From: Kitagawia praeruptora
Taxonomy: Eukaryota; Streptophyta; Magnoliopsida; Apiales; Apiaceae
DNA length: 64,000 nucleotides
Assembly: GCA_037693485.1 (NCBI GenBank)
Contig: CM075346.1
Location: 63,855,001-63,919,000 of the forward strand
Reading direction: 5' to 3'
In this document: positions 12,813 through 24,570 of the stretch, piece by piece
How positions within the stretch are numbered: the stretch's first letter is position 1
Layout of the letters: each line of letters begins with the position of its first letter
Program-made: the position numbers and the translations under genes
Notes under the pieces: generated by a model
What the model saw: the letters and a program-made list of their open reading frames with translations, nothing else
Told to the model about the DNA's origin: nothing
The model's database searches: none

Positions 12813-12975
12813 CGGTGGTGATTAGGATTTGCATCCGTCAGGATCTGATGGCCATCAGTATTTGATCATCATCATCATCAGAATCTGGTACCGTCAGGAT
12901 TTCATCAGGACTTGGCCCATCAGTATCAGATGTCCGACCAGTTCATAACGTATTCCAAGTACTGATCCCATTGAA
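12813..12975. mobile_element. Fragment resembling the Copia-like solo LTR family
   Basis: Repeated 'catcagtat', 'gtcaggat' and 'tttgatca' phrases resemble those at 7250-7400 in the solo LTR. It abuts the truncated Tekay LTR. No ends are recognisable, and the assignment is by phrase similarity only. Confidence 0.4.
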
Positions 12976-13095
12976 ATATATATATATTTATTCTAATTAA
13001 AATATTATTAAACACATAAATAAAATCCCATGCCCAGGTCGCCTCGCGTACGCGAGACGCCAAGACATTCGCCCAAATCACCCTTTGACCGAGTT

Positions 13096-13486
13096 GAGTC
13101 GAGACGAGACATGGCGTGGCGTGGCGTGGCGAGGCGGGCGGCGGCGGCGCACGCGTGTGTGTGTGCGTGTGCGTGTGAAGCACACAGTAACACCATGCAC
13201 CATCATACACCTTAGTAGTTGTACACTACCCATGTGTGTGATTCTATATAAAGCCAACAACCCCCTTTATTTATTTCAATGTGGGAAAAATACACATTCT
13301 CATTTCAAGCTCATTCAAGCTACCCACTTCAACTCTATTTCTCTATGGATTTCACTAAGAAAATTACTTAGACCCATATATGAAAATTTAAGTCCTCATA
13401 GCAAGGAACAATTTCCCATCGTTAAAATCCGGAATTAACATCAATAACATAAAATAATTATGCTCTAAAAACTCCATTTTCTAACA
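13096..13486 (-). mobile_element. 3' LTR of the minus-strand Copia element (minimum extent)
   Basis: Aligns with 15844-16222 over its whole length, with small differences in the GC-rich GTGTGCGT stretch. It contains a TATA-like 'ctatataaag'. Sequence to its left (12976-13095) may belong to the same LTR but has no second copy for comparison. Confidence 0.75.
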
Positions 13487-13501
13487 ATCCCCCACAAATC
13501 C
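13487..13501 (-). other. Polypurine tract of the Copia element (minus strand)
   Basis: On the minus strand the sequence reads GGATTTGTGGGGGAT directly before the LTR start TGTTAG. Confidence 0.75.
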
Positions 13502-14010
13502 ATACAGAAATGCTTCAGGTTTTTCATCATGACTTGTTTTTCAGAGTCGGTACCCTTCCGGGTTTGAACCCTCCTGAGTCCCCTACCTCGATGACTACCA
13601 GATTCAGATGGAATGTTTCACCTTGAATCTTAATCCGTTTAGTGTAATCATGTTCCATAGATGACGACAAGTCAAAGGCTATGGTGCCAATCTACGGCTT
13701 TGAGACATTAATGGTCTTGTCTCGATCCTGTTCGTCGAATGCTTCAAGGAATAACCCTTTCATCTAATAGCGACCACACAATTACATTCGCTTAGCTGGA
13801 CATCTCCAGAGATGTACTGCTACCATCTCGTCGAATGACTTGACCCCATTCAGAGTTATACTAACTCTTGCTTACTAGTAGTGTCAGTACCTTCTAGGTT
13901 TACAGGGGATAGACTCAGATACAATAGTATCATCTATGTAGCAAAGGTACTACCAATTCATCCTTACAGCTTGTTATTACCACATTGAATACACTACAAG
14001 GGATCTCCTC

Positions 14011-15833
14011 TCATGTGTATTGGTTTCCCACTGATGATGAACTATGATGGGTTGACAGCCCCATCCCCAACCTCGACTTAAGGACCACTACAGGTTCCAG
14101 TCCTTTAGTCAAAGGATCAGCTATATTATTCTGAGTTCCTATGAACTCTACAGCAATAATCCTATCAAACACTAAACCCCTTATAGTCTTTAGTCTAACT
14201 TGGATGTGCCTCTTTGTTTTAGCATTATACTTTTTACTGCTAATCTTGTCGATAGTTGTTTTACTATCACAATGAATAGCAAACGCAGGAAGCGGTCTGC
14301 TTACTACAGGTATCGCGGACATAAGTCCGTGTAACCATTCAGCCTCCGTCCCCGTGACATCAAGCGCACACAACTCAGCCTCAAAAGTAGACCGAGTTAC
14401 TATAGTCTGTTTGGTCGACTTCCAGGATATTGCTCCACCCGCTAAGGTGAACACGTATCCAGTCACTCCATTGGAACCAGACTTCTTAGCTATCCAACTT
14501 GCATCACTGTACCTCTCAAGCACACCAGGAAATCTCCTATAGTGTAAACTAAGGTACATTGTGCCTTTCAGATATCTAAGTACTCTATCAAGAGCATCCC
14601 AATGAGTTCTGTTTGCACAGCTTGTATATCTAGCCAACTTAGACAAAGAATATGAAATATCTGGTCTAGTACAGTTAGCAAGATACTGCAAGCTACCTAT
14701 AATCTGAGAGTACCTTAACTGAGACACAGGTACTCCTGAAGTATTCTTGACAAGGGCAATTTTAGGATCATAGGGTGTACTAGCGATTCTACACTGTGAA
14801 TAACCATATTTCTCAAGTATAGATTTCTCTATATAATGAGACTGAGATAAAGTTATTCCCTCAGCTGACTATGTCAGCTTGAGACCAAGAATCACACTAG
14901 CCTCGCCCATATCCTTCATTTCAAAATGCCTTTTCAAGAAAGCTTTTGTCTCGTTAATAATCTCAATATTGGTTCCAAACAATAATATGTCATCTACATA
15001 TAGGCACAAGATGACACACTCACGACCTTTAACTTTGTTGTCACTCTAGCTACTGGAGAGTATCTGTCAAAGTAATCAATTCCCTCCTTTTGCTTAAAAC
15101 CCTTAGCTACCAGTCTAGCTTTGTACTTATCTATTGAGCCGTCAGGGTTCAACTTCCTTTTAAAAATCCATTTGCACCCGATAGTAGAACACCCAAGAGG
15201 GAGATCAACTAATTCCCATGTTCCGTTAGAAATAATAGAGTCAATTTCACTCTTTACAGCGCCCTTCCAGTCCCTAGACTCTGAAGAATCCATAGCTTGT
15301 CGGAAAGTTAAAGGTTCATCCTCGACATTGTAAGTGATAAAATCACTTCCAAAATCCTTGACTACCTTTGCACGCTTACTCCTTCGTGGTTCCTCTACCT
15401 CCTTAGGAGTAGAGCTACTACTAGGTTCCGCCCCCATATTTGTCATCTTTTCCACATGATCAGGAATAGAACTTGATGTGTGAGTAGGATCTTCATTAGA
15501 AGTATCTTGAGGCATACCGGTCTTCATAGGGTAAACATCCTCAAAGAATGTAGTATCACGAAACTCAACTATCGTGTTTGCCACTATACCATCTATGTCA
15601 GATTTTAATACTAAAAATCTCATAGTTGTAGTGGTATCAAGATAGCCCAGAAAGATACAATCAATAGTCTTAGGACCCAGTTTCTTTCTCTTATGTTCAG
15701 GGACAAGTACCTTGGCAAGGCACCCCCACACACGAAGATACTTAAGACTAGTCTTCTTGCCCTTCCATAACTCATAGGGTGTCTTACCCATGTGTTTCAG
15801 AGGGACTCTATTTAGAATATGGCAAGCCGTATT
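14011..15833 (-). pseudogene. Copia pol remnant: integrase C-terminus, reverse transcriptase pieces, RNase H
   Basis: Read on the minus strand from 15833, the first segment is the integrase C-terminal part (MGKTPYELWKGKK, VWGCLAKVLVP). A linker follows, then the RT start (ARLVAKGFKQKEGIDY, YSPVARVTT). The central RT is deleted. After a frameshift near 15000 the sequence resumes at the 'YVDD' region. The last piece (14727 to 14011) has CTRPDISY, an RNase H with SDASW and STFEAELCAL, and ends near NNIADPLTKGL, all diagnostic of Ty1/Copia RNase H. A stop lies near 14870. The frame upstream of 15833 comes from the LTR and is a chimeric artefact. Non-functional. Confidence 0.88.
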
Positions 15834-15843
15834 CAGAGTCGAT

Positions 15844-16222
15844 TCGAGACGAGACGTGGCGTGGCGTGGCGAGGCGGGCGACGGCGGCGTGTGTGTGTGT
15901 GTGCGCGCGCGTGAAGCACACAGTAACACCATGCACCATCATACACCTTAGTAGTTGTACACTACCCATGTGTGTGATTCTATATAAAGCCAACAACCCC
16001 CTTTATTTATTTCAATGTGGGACAAATACACATTCTCATTTCAAGCTCTTTCAAGCTACCCACTTCAACTCTATTTCTCTATGGATTTCACTAAGAAAAT
16101 TACTTAGACCCATATACGAAAATTTAAGTCCTTATAGCAAGGAACAATTTCCAATTGTTAAAATCCGGAATTAACATCAAGAACATAAAATAATTATGCT
16201 CTAAAAACTCCATTTTCTAACA
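15844..16222 (-). mobile_element. 5' LTR of the minus-strand Copia element, truncated
   Basis: Matches 13096-13486. Its inner end is joined to integrase at about 15834-15843, where a PBS should be. The outer end 'ctaaca' is followed by ATAGC. Confidence 0.8.
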
Positions 16223-16541
16223 ATAGCTACCATTGTTGAAGAGGCAACTACTGGTAGGCTAGTTGTTAGCATGTGAGTATCAAATGTATTCATTATATGG
16301 CATATACAAAGGGATGGCAAAGAGTATGTAATGGTTAATTGTAAACCTTTTGGGTTGTAAGAACTCAATATTGCGATTAATAATATTTGGTAATTACTCT
16401 TATTTCATCTCTGGGACTATAACGGGTGTATTTTGTGTTGTTGTTTTGGGTCACATGGTTGTACTTTAATTTATGTTGGTTTTGTGGAAGGAAATTGAGA
16501 CCGTAACGACCAGATCCCTGACCCCGGATCTGGGGGTGTTA
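16223..16541 (+). mobile_element. Tekay-like LTR 3'-end fragment of another family
   Basis: The segment ends 'gtaacgaccagatccctgac' through 'ggatctgggggtgttaca'. This matches in style the terminal motif of the 5' LTR (3984-4029: TGTAACGACCC to GGGGGCGTCACA). The preceding sequence is not homologous to that LTR, so it belongs to a different family. The left end is cut by the Copia element. Confidence 0.55.
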
Positions 16542-17385
16542 CAAAATTGCTCATCAATATTAATCCCAATGACTTAAAAAAGTATGTGACTGAGTACTAT
16601 TGTAACATACACATTGTTTCGAACCAGATACGAAGTAGTCTACAAGTTTGTGTTGGTATAAAGTATCATAAAAATCAAGAAACCAAGTTAAGTACCATGA
16701 ATTAATTAGTTGTTTTTTGAGATTGGTTTTAGCACAGCGGGAGGGGGTTGATCTTGATTGCGAGAATCGCATGGTATAATAAATAAATTACATTAATCGA
16801 TTAATTATTATATACTAAAAAATTGTATTGGTTAACTCATGGTTAAATTGTATGTGGTTAATAATTTAGTTAAAATTTAATAATAGGAAAGTTAAGAATG
16901 AATATTATTAGTATAAAATTTAGGAATGGCCTCTGATTTGTACTAAAATAATTCATCTTTTCTGATTAGTTAACTGTATACTGTGGTAGACTCAGCTATT
17001 ATAATAAGGGATTTATAAATAGTGACAAATATAGCTTTATATTAAATATTTGGTGTCATTAGTATAAGTTCTATTTTCAACATTAAAATTTAGTTTTAAA
17101 TTTAAAAAAAAAACAATATTTATACCTTTTGTAACAGCACCATTGGCTTTATAATAGCCTTGATACGTCATCATGATTTTTATCAAATATAAATAAAGAA
17201 ATGTTATTTTCAAAATTAATTTTTTTTTCACTTCCCAAACAACTTTTAATTATACAAATCAAACTGTGCTTAATTACATAACCTTTATTTTATGCACAAG
17301 GATTACAAGAATATAAAGTTTAATATAGTTTTTATGTTAATAATATTTTGGAAATAAAAGTATTGCTCTATATCTAGCAATTCCC

Positions 17386-17386
<1 letters not shown>
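16542..17386. other. AT-rich intergenic DNA, no gene seen
   Basis: No supported ORF, RNA gene or repeat. A 70-residue minus-strand ORF at 16560-16772 has no recognisable domain. Confidence 0.5.

Positions 17387-17436
<50 letters not shown>
17387..17436. repeat. (TTA)n microsatellite
   Basis: About 16 uninterrupted ATT/TTA trinucleotides. Confidence 0.95.
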
Positions 17437-17906
17437 GGAAATCAACAAAATATATTTGTTTTAAATTTATTTGTGATATTGTTATCTTTTAAAAATATTT
17501 GTAGAATTATAGTTTGCAATAAAAAATAATCAAATAATTTTTTTTAATGATTTGAAAAAACAACTAGATGTAGATTCTTACTAAGTTTTCAAAAAAAACA
17601 AAACATACAAAAATACTTTACAATTGCATTAATTAATATTTTTTTGTGAGCCTTGGTAGCCCTGTATGAGGCCAAGATCTCAATCTAGCGACGGGCACCT
17701 AGAACCACACTGCTGCTTGATTGCATTTAGAGGTTGTATGAGTTCGAAATTGGGAATTGGATTGAGATGATATAGGGTTGAAAGTTCATTTATGATATTA
17801 TTTGGATGAGTGTTGTAAGAGAGTTTTGCTTTAGCTATATAATTGATTGTTAATTGATAATTTGATTTTTAAAATTTGAAATTTGAATTCTTTAATAGAC
17901 AATATT

Positions 17907-17907
<1 letters not shown>
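17437..17907. other. AT-rich intergenic DNA, no gene seen
   Basis: No ORF or repeat could be supported. Confidence 0.5.
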
Positions 17908-17957
<50 letters not shown>

Positions 17958-18007
17958 CATACATACATACACACATATACATACATACATACATACACAC
18001 ACACACA

Positions 18008-18097
<90 letters not shown>
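17908..18097. repeat. Compound microsatellite (TA)n-(CATA)n-(TA)n
   Basis: (AT)n to about 17953, then CATA/CACA tetranucleotides to about 18036, then (AT)n to 18097. The Ile-Tyr repeat ORFs on both strands are artefacts of the repeat. Confidence 0.95.
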
Positions 18098-18099
<2 letters not shown>

Positions 18100-20045
18100 A
18101 CATATCTTATTTAATAGAATAAATGTCATGGATGATGATTTTTGTGCATATGCAACATATCTTATTTATGATGGTATTTTTTGTCATATATCATGGCATA
18201 TTGATCATATATGATGATTTTAATGGATTGCTAATGACAATTTTGTGTCATATAGGACAGGTGTTGTCGTACCACGAGGCATGATCATGGAAGTAATAAA
18301 AAGAAAAATTTATGTAGTTGGACCATCTATTCTATCCGTTCGAGTGTTACTTCTCTAGATAATATGAGAAGCTACAAAAGAAAGTGTTCACAACACATAC
18401 CGAAAGATAATAATTAACCGACCATTAATAACTAACATCGGTTTGATCAAATAAGGGATTATACCACTATTACCATACAAACAGAAAACAAAAGCAAATT
18501 TTAATAGTTCGGAACCCAGCTCCAACTACTTCCTCGTAAGTTAGGTGCTTCTTTCGACTTGAATAGAGGGTTGCCTTTTTTTTTTTTGGGTTAAAGTAGC
18601 CACGACTTTGGTCAGAGTCAATTTAAACAGATAAACCCAGTCCACTTGCAACCATGTTGATCAAAATGATTAAGTTTATTGACTTTACTAGTCACCCGCT
18701 CTCGTATTAGAAGATTCTCTCATCCTATGGTAGACATTACATTCCCCTTAGTCATAGGTGCTCGTTCTATTTTTATTCGAATTGGTTGTATCTCCCAAAC
18801 GATCATAGTACGATCGCTCATCTAATATCAATCAATGGGTAGATATCCCTTTCCCCTACCATAGCCGGAAGAGATAGTGTATCCACAGAAGAGAGAATAC
18901 AAACCCTTACCTGCCATTTGATTGATTGTTCCAAAGTTGACGTCCTTTCATTAAGCCGATTTGAAAGAGGTGACTATTTTTGTTTTAATATACATATATA
19001 TGTTATATTTAATATAGAAAAATTACTGATAGTCTAAATTATGCATTTTTTAGAGTTAAATTTCAAATAGAAGAGAATTTGTTAGCTGGTTGTATGTCTA
19101 ACCAAAGGAATTTCCTTTGGTTGAGACCTTTAGTATTGTACTTTGTTACTCTCAAAAATCTAATTAAAATCATTATAAACGGAGTTTGAGACTTTTGCTA
19201 TGTTTTGTTACTTTTTAGGTATACTATCTGTTAGGTGGACGGAAAAAATTTCAATTATGTTGAAGTAAAGCAGATAATAACTTATGGAGGAGAAGGTGTT
19301 TCCATGGATATGCAGACTTTGGTTTAATTGAGGATCAGTTTAGACACTTATTTTTTGGAGTGTTGGTCATGCTGTTATATTTTCTCACATTTTCAGTTGT
19401 ATTTGAAGTTGCTTCACAATTGGATGGTCTATCTATCAATATGTAATAAATTAACTAAAACATTGCCTGAATTTAGTTCTTAAACTCGAATACAATGAAA
19501 TACTTCTTCTAAAATCGTTGTTGTTATTAACTATCTCTATATACTAATATACTTTATATTATATACAATCAATATAGTTAAAAAGAACCTGGAGAGGGTT
19601 GTGGTGCCTCTTTGCAGGCTTGTCTTTTATGATTTTTCAATTCTCTCTGTCTATTTTTTGGTGGATGTTTGCTTGCTCTGGTTCGTGTTGCTCGATGTTC
19701 ATTCTAAAAATTGGTTTGTGGCGCTTATATGGCGATACGGGAGTTAGAGTTGTTATGTCTATTCTTGTGAAGGCGATGTGGGAGTGGAATTCTCTTAACT
19801 GAAAATTAAATGATGATATTTGTATTGACTTGGCTAGCCGTTATTGGTTATCTATTAGAAAATTTTTGTGCAACTTTACTTCCATCTGACCAATTAGGTT
19901 CAATCTCGTTAGTTATTGTACTCCTTCAATAGAAAAAAAGTTAGGATGAACCTTTATTAATTTCTTAAAAATACCATTTCTTGACGGTGATAAAATTAAA
20001 GATTGGAAAAATTATTAATAAAATTATTAACTTGTAGAAAAATGA
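18098..20045. other. Intergenic DNA, nothing recognised
   Basis: About 1.9 kb without a supported gene. The part at 18290-18960 is less AT-rich and free of obvious simple repeats, so it may be an old pseudogene or insertion, but I see no family signature. A 67-residue + strand ORF at 19599-19802 is hydrophobic and unrecognised. Confidence 0.45.
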
Positions 20046-20699
20046 ATTTTTTTGCACTTTGATGGCCGATGTATTAAATTCACAAATAAGTTACTACAAC
20101 AATTAATTTTAAAGCGATGTGGGGGCTCCGCCTCAAATCATTTAACTCCGTCAATTAAATGAAGGGTAATTTGGTCTGTTTACTATTCCAAAGGCTGTGT
20201 ATATAGATAGATACATATATTATTTATTCCAGAGGCTGTGTATAATTGAAGCAAATCCCAGCCTTCTCCCTTTACCTGTACTCCGCCTGCAAATCTCCAA
20301 CACACACCACAACCCCCCATCTCCCCATCGACCTTGACCACTCCGACCAGCATCCGCCACAACACCTCCGTTCGCCGCTCTCATTTTCGCTCATCCATTC
20401 ACTCAATCTCCTCCCCCCGTTTATCTCCCCACCGTCTACCGCCATCTTCTCCAACAGTCCACTCCATCTCCTATCCCTACTGTCAACCCCTTTCTCCTTT
20501 CTCCACTACACCATATATGCTCTTTACCAACACCTAAAACTAGTGTTGGCATGTAAATGTAGCCTTAGATAGCTTAATTTTGATGTAAGCCAGCATTTTA
20601 TTTTGTTGTTGCAATATATTTCGATGTATGTTGCCTAAAATATTTTTGATTAACAAAGCCAACACTTAAATTGATTTTGCCGTAGACACTAAAAAAAGT

Positions 20700-20840
20700 G
20701 TTGGAAATGGATAGGGGGAAAGTGAAATATTTGGGGGGAAAGTGAAATATTTGAGGGTAATAATTTGGGGAAAGTAAATATTTGGGGGGAAAGTGAAATA
20801 TTTGAGGGTAATGAAATATTTGGGGGTAAAAATCTGGGTA
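20700..20840 (+). repeat. Subterminal tandem repeats of the CACTA element
   Basis: Four to five copies of a ~25-30-bp unit built on 'gggggaaagtgaaatattt' and 'gagggtaat'. Subterminal repeats are transposase-binding regions in CACTA elements. That role is inferred here. Confidence 0.7.
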
Positions 20841-20849
20841 ATTTCAGTC

Positions 20850-21310
20850 AATACACACACTCGCTCTCATCTCTCTCGCAGGAACCTCTCATCTCTCTCA
20901 CTCTCTCTCGTTCTAAATCTATATCTATAGTTTCTCTCTCACTCTCTCTCGTTCTCACTCTAATTAATCTAGTATCTCTCTAATTAATCTGGTCTCTCTC
21001 TAATTAAATTGGTATCTCTAATTAATCCCTCGTTCTCACTCTTTGTAGTACAAATTTGAAGCCTTCTGTGTGCTTTGGTCGATTGTATTCAGGTAAGGTT
21101 CAATTATGAACCTTAATTTCGTATTAATTTTAGATTTGTAAACCCTAAAATTTGGGGGATTTTGTAATTTTTTCAGTATTTGACAAAACCCTAATTTGTT
21201 GATTATTTTTTCTTTTGATTTTATGTTTGTTGAGAATCCAGTGTATAATAATAATCAATCCCACACAAAATCTTCTCCACGCACCTCCCTCAACTTTGCT
21301 GCCAGGTAAG
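20850..21310 (+). other. Leader-like exons inside the CACTA element (possible third captured fragment)
   Basis: A CT-rich stretch (20870-21060) resembling a plant 5' UTR ends 'gtattcag|gtaagg', a good splice donor. A second short segment ends 'gctgccag|gtaagg' near 21305. Both suggest captured non-coding first exons of a gene. No coding part identifies the donor. Confidence 0.35.
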
Positions 21311-21819
21311 GATATCTCACATTCAATACCTGCTTTGCTTATTTGATTATAAAATGTTTGATGTTTTCACTAATTTGTAATGTAATTGTGAATTGATCGG
21401 GATGATTTTTTTAATGTCCAGATTAAAATTGATTTCAATTGGGTTCTTGGATTCAAACCCCAAGTAATTGCCATTACTTTTATATTTACTATGATTATGC
21501 TTTCTTATTTGACCTCGTTATTATATCATCCTTCGGTGAGGAACATACATGTACTGCTACAACCTATAAGCAAACCCCATATGCATATAATAAAGTTCAT
21601 ATTGTTTGCAATGTCAGTTTTGTGCGTGCTTAATTATATAATATCAGTTTTGTGCGTGCTTAATTATATAGGAATCAGGACAAACCATACATGTACTTGT
21701 GATATGAGTGTTCTATAATTTGGTTTTATTATAATTTTAGTCCACTGAGTTATGCTCATAATTTTAAGCATTACTGAGTAATCTTTTCTGTATTAATACT
21801 AGTTAAATGAAATTGGCTT

Positions 21820-24155
21820 GAATTGCTGTTATAGGTTTCTTCAGGGACCAGAAACTGATCCAGCCACTGTGAGGAAAATTAGGGATGCAATCGATAACAA
21901 TAAGGATGTTACTGTTCAACTTATTAACTATACTAAAACTGGTACATTTGGCTTAATTTTATATTTACTTTGTACTTTTCATTGTACATTTCTTGGCTTT
22001 CTTATATTTATGTGTTTGTGTTTATGTTTGTGTGTGTGTGTGTGCTTTTTTATGTGGTTCATCTTAGTCACTATTTTTCATTTTTCTCTCACTCAGGCAA
22101 GAAATTCTGGAATTTGTTTCATCTGCAGCCTATGCGTGACCAAAAGGTACAGTACCACCAAAGTCAGGCTAATAGGATTGTCGCATATGCACATTAACTT
22201 GATAATTTATTACTTGTGCATAGGGAGAGGTTCAGTATTTCATTGGGGTACAACTCGATGGAAGTGAACATGTTGAGCCACTCCAGAACAGTATTCCTGA
22301 GGCTACAGTGAAAGAGAGTTCTAAGCTGATAACTAACTCTAACTAGAGCAACCTTCCCAACTTTTTTTTGTACTACTAGTGGTTTTTCTTGTTCATTCTC
22401 CCAAAGTTCATTCTAATCTATATTCAGGTGAAAGAAACTGCAGAAAATGTTGACGAAGTAGTAAGAGAGCTCCCATATGCTAATTCTGTAAGCACTGTCC
22501 TGCATTACAAATTTTGAAATTACTTTTCCCGGTTTAGGGTCTGGAGATACTGGCAGGTTTGACTTGAGTTACTTTCTGTGTTATCATATTTCTTGAATAT
22601 CTGATAATTTATTTTTTTCTATGCAAACATTGCTGTAACTTTGTTCACATAAATTGCAGTGTGCATTTGGTGAAATTGTGTGATAGTGGTGAATACTTTG
22701 CAATGAAAGGAATTATGCTCAATTGCAACAAGGTATTGAACATCAAATTCAGTGCCTAACTTCGTAAACTAAAAAAGTACATTTAGTTGACTTGAGTATA
22801 ATGTAGATGCAGAATAAACTGTTTCCATCTTTTCCTGCAGGTCCATAGAGCTTGTGCGGAAAGAGCGATATTGGATATGCTAGATCACCCTTTCCTTCCT
22901 GCATTATATGCTTCATTTCAGGTGAGAAAAAACTTCAGACAATATAAATTCAGCACTGGAATGCCGATAACTACAAGTAGGTGTTTTAAATATGTATGCA
23001 ACTTATAGTTCCCTTTCACAGTCTCAAACTTCATATCAGTCATAAAATACAATTTTTTAATCTATATACTTTTCGGAAAGGAAAATGAAATCAGGTTGGT
23101 GTTCTAGATGCTAATAACTTATAACTAGTACACTACTCTTTGCCTTCATTTACCTCTAATTATTTCATCTCCTAAACATTTTGCAGACTAGTACACATAT
23201 TTGTCTGATAACTGATTATTGCTCCGGAGGTGAGCTATTCGTACTTTTGGACAGACAACCAACTAAGGTCATGAGTGAAGATGTTGTAAGGTAGTGTACA
23301 AAGAGCTACTAGTATTAATCAAGTACAAAAAAGTTAAAAAAACCTTATTTATGATGCCTTTGTGTTTTCAATACAATATCAAGATCCTATGTTCGTTAAT
23401 CTTCTTTCACTAGTTCTGTCCATAATTTTTCCATCCAACTATGCTAAGTTGACGTAAACCTCTACTTAATTGTAGATTCTTCGCTGCTGAAGTTGTTGTA
23501 GGTTTGGAGTACCTTCACTGTCAAGGTAAACCTTATGCTCATATTGTTTTTCTACCTTTAAATTTAAGTGATATATATAAATTAAACATTGTTTGTACTA
23601 CAAGCATTTCCAAACTTAAAAGGATATCTCCGAAGAGTACTCATTTTCTTCTTGTGATATTCATTGTAAGATTTTCATTTCAGCGAAATTGGTTTGGAAC
23701 CTAATACAAGTATAACAAGCATATCTGCAACATTTTCCTCTGAATAGTGGACTCTTAACTGATGATTCTGATACCTAGTTACTACATTTACGTGGACACA
23801 AGTATTATTTACAGGGATTTGAAGCCTGAAAATATTTTAATCCAAAGCACTGGTCATGTGGCTTTAATTAACATATTTTGATTTGTCCTGCTTAACATCC
23901 TGCAAGCCACAGGTGTGTCTGCATTTCTATTTTCAAAAAATAAAATAATAGTTAACTCTACTATTCAAGGGGCCAAAGTTCGTGGCACTGAATATTATTA
24001 CTAAGAGGATTTGTGGACCACTACTTCTTCTATGCAGCTTCTGATTCCAGATATAAATAATAAGAGTAAGCATAAAAAAGGTCCAATCTTCATGACGGAG
24101 CCAATGAGAGCGTCAAACTCTTTTGTTGGAACAGAAGAATACATAGCTCCTGTTA
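21820..24155 (+). pseudogene. Phototropin gene fragment (LOV2 to kinase) captured by the CACTA element
   Basis: Exon remnants keep splice-site positions: LOV domain at ~21820-21941 (RFLQGPETDPATVRKI), 22097-22146 (KKFWNLFHLQPMRDQK) and 22224-22325 (VQYFIGVQLDGSEHVEPL); linker at 22428-22490 (TAENVDEVVRELP); kinase pieces at 22660-22732, 22841-22921 (HPFLPALYASFQ), 23187-23290 (ICLITDYCSGGELF), 23476-23525 (GLEYLHCQG), 23815-23880 (DLKPENIL), and ~23970-24155 (EPMRASNSFVGTEEYIAP). In intact phototropins LOV domains bind FMN and the Ser/Thr kinase starts blue-light signalling at the plasma membrane. Here the N-terminus, LOV1 and kinase C-terminus are absent. The Asn-Cys of the LOV photo-adduct motif is followed by two extra residues, and a stop follows the catalytic loop in place of the metal-binding DFD. 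Retained introns show DNA-level capture. Non-functional. Confidence 0.9.
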
Positions 24156-24186
24156 GTTTATTCCAGAGCCCTCTTCTCTAGTGAAA

Positions 24187-24570
24187 ACCTTCAAGAAAGA
24201 GGCTGCCTGGGTAGTTTACATGCTACATCCGATGGTACACATGAACAAATCAAGTAGGTCGCGTTTCTTGCAAAAAAAATATGTATTCTGGAGTATAAGT
24301 TTGATGTCTTATTTTTGGTTCTTAGGTTCTTGGTAAGAAGCCAGGGATGTATAAAGCTTTTAGGTGATCTCTTAAATTGTCCTGATCCGAGAATTATTAC
24401 TGTTGCCTTGGAAGGCCTGAAAAACATTTTGAAGGCTAGAGAAGCTGAGAAGATTAATTTGGGTCACACAGGTGATGTAAATCTGTATGCACATTTGATC
24501 GATGAAGCTAAGAGCCTCGAAAAGATTGAAAACCTTTAGAGCCATGACAACTATGAAATAAATGTTTGAC
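24187..24570 (+). pseudogene. Importin-alpha gene fragment captured by the CACTA element
   Basis: Starts with KKEAAW, then after a small frameshift TSDGTHEQIK, followed by an intron (donor 'caa|gtaggt' near 24256, acceptor 'ttcttag' near 24327). The second exon reads SQGCIKLLGDLLNCPDPRII, then LYAHLIDEAKSLEKIENL, then a TAG where a Gln codon is expected, then SHDNYEI. This is the end of the armadillo-repeat region of importin alpha, the nuclear-import adaptor that binds nuclear localisation signals. Only about 120 residues' worth remains. It lies directly after the phototropin piece and in the same orientation, so it was joined by the transposon. Non-functional. Confidence 0.88.

Larger units (their letters stand above)
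12976..16222 (-). mobile_element. Ty1/Copia element, minus strand, internally deleted
   Basis: Two LTR copies bracket minus-strand Copia pol fragments. The right end of each LTR reads 'ccattttctaaca' (13486 and 16222), so on the minus strand the LTR starts TGTTAGAAAA. Next to the left copy, 'atcccccacaaatcc' (13487-13501) is the reverse complement of a polypurine tract, which confirms orientation. The right LTR joins integrase directly near 15840. The rest of that LTR, PBS, gag, protease and the integrase N-terminus are therefore deleted. The left boundary is unresolved, and I find no target duplication. Confidence 0.8.

Noticed and set aside
12926..13260. His/Thr/Arg-rich ORFs
   Set aside because: Lie in Copia LTR GC-rich repeats, open in several frames, and repeated at 15808-15996.
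17831..18129. Ile-Tyr and Tyr-Met repeat ORFs on both strands
   Set aside because: Product of the (TA)n/(CATA)n microsatellite.
18290..18960. Organelle DNA insertion
   Set aside because: Composition differs slightly from its neighbours, but I could not recognise any plastid or mitochondrial gene. A BLAST search would decide.
21820..24570. A single functional phototropin-importin fusion gene
   Set aside because: Several stops and frameshifts, missing kinase end, no shared transcript start, and all of it inside a CACTA transposon.
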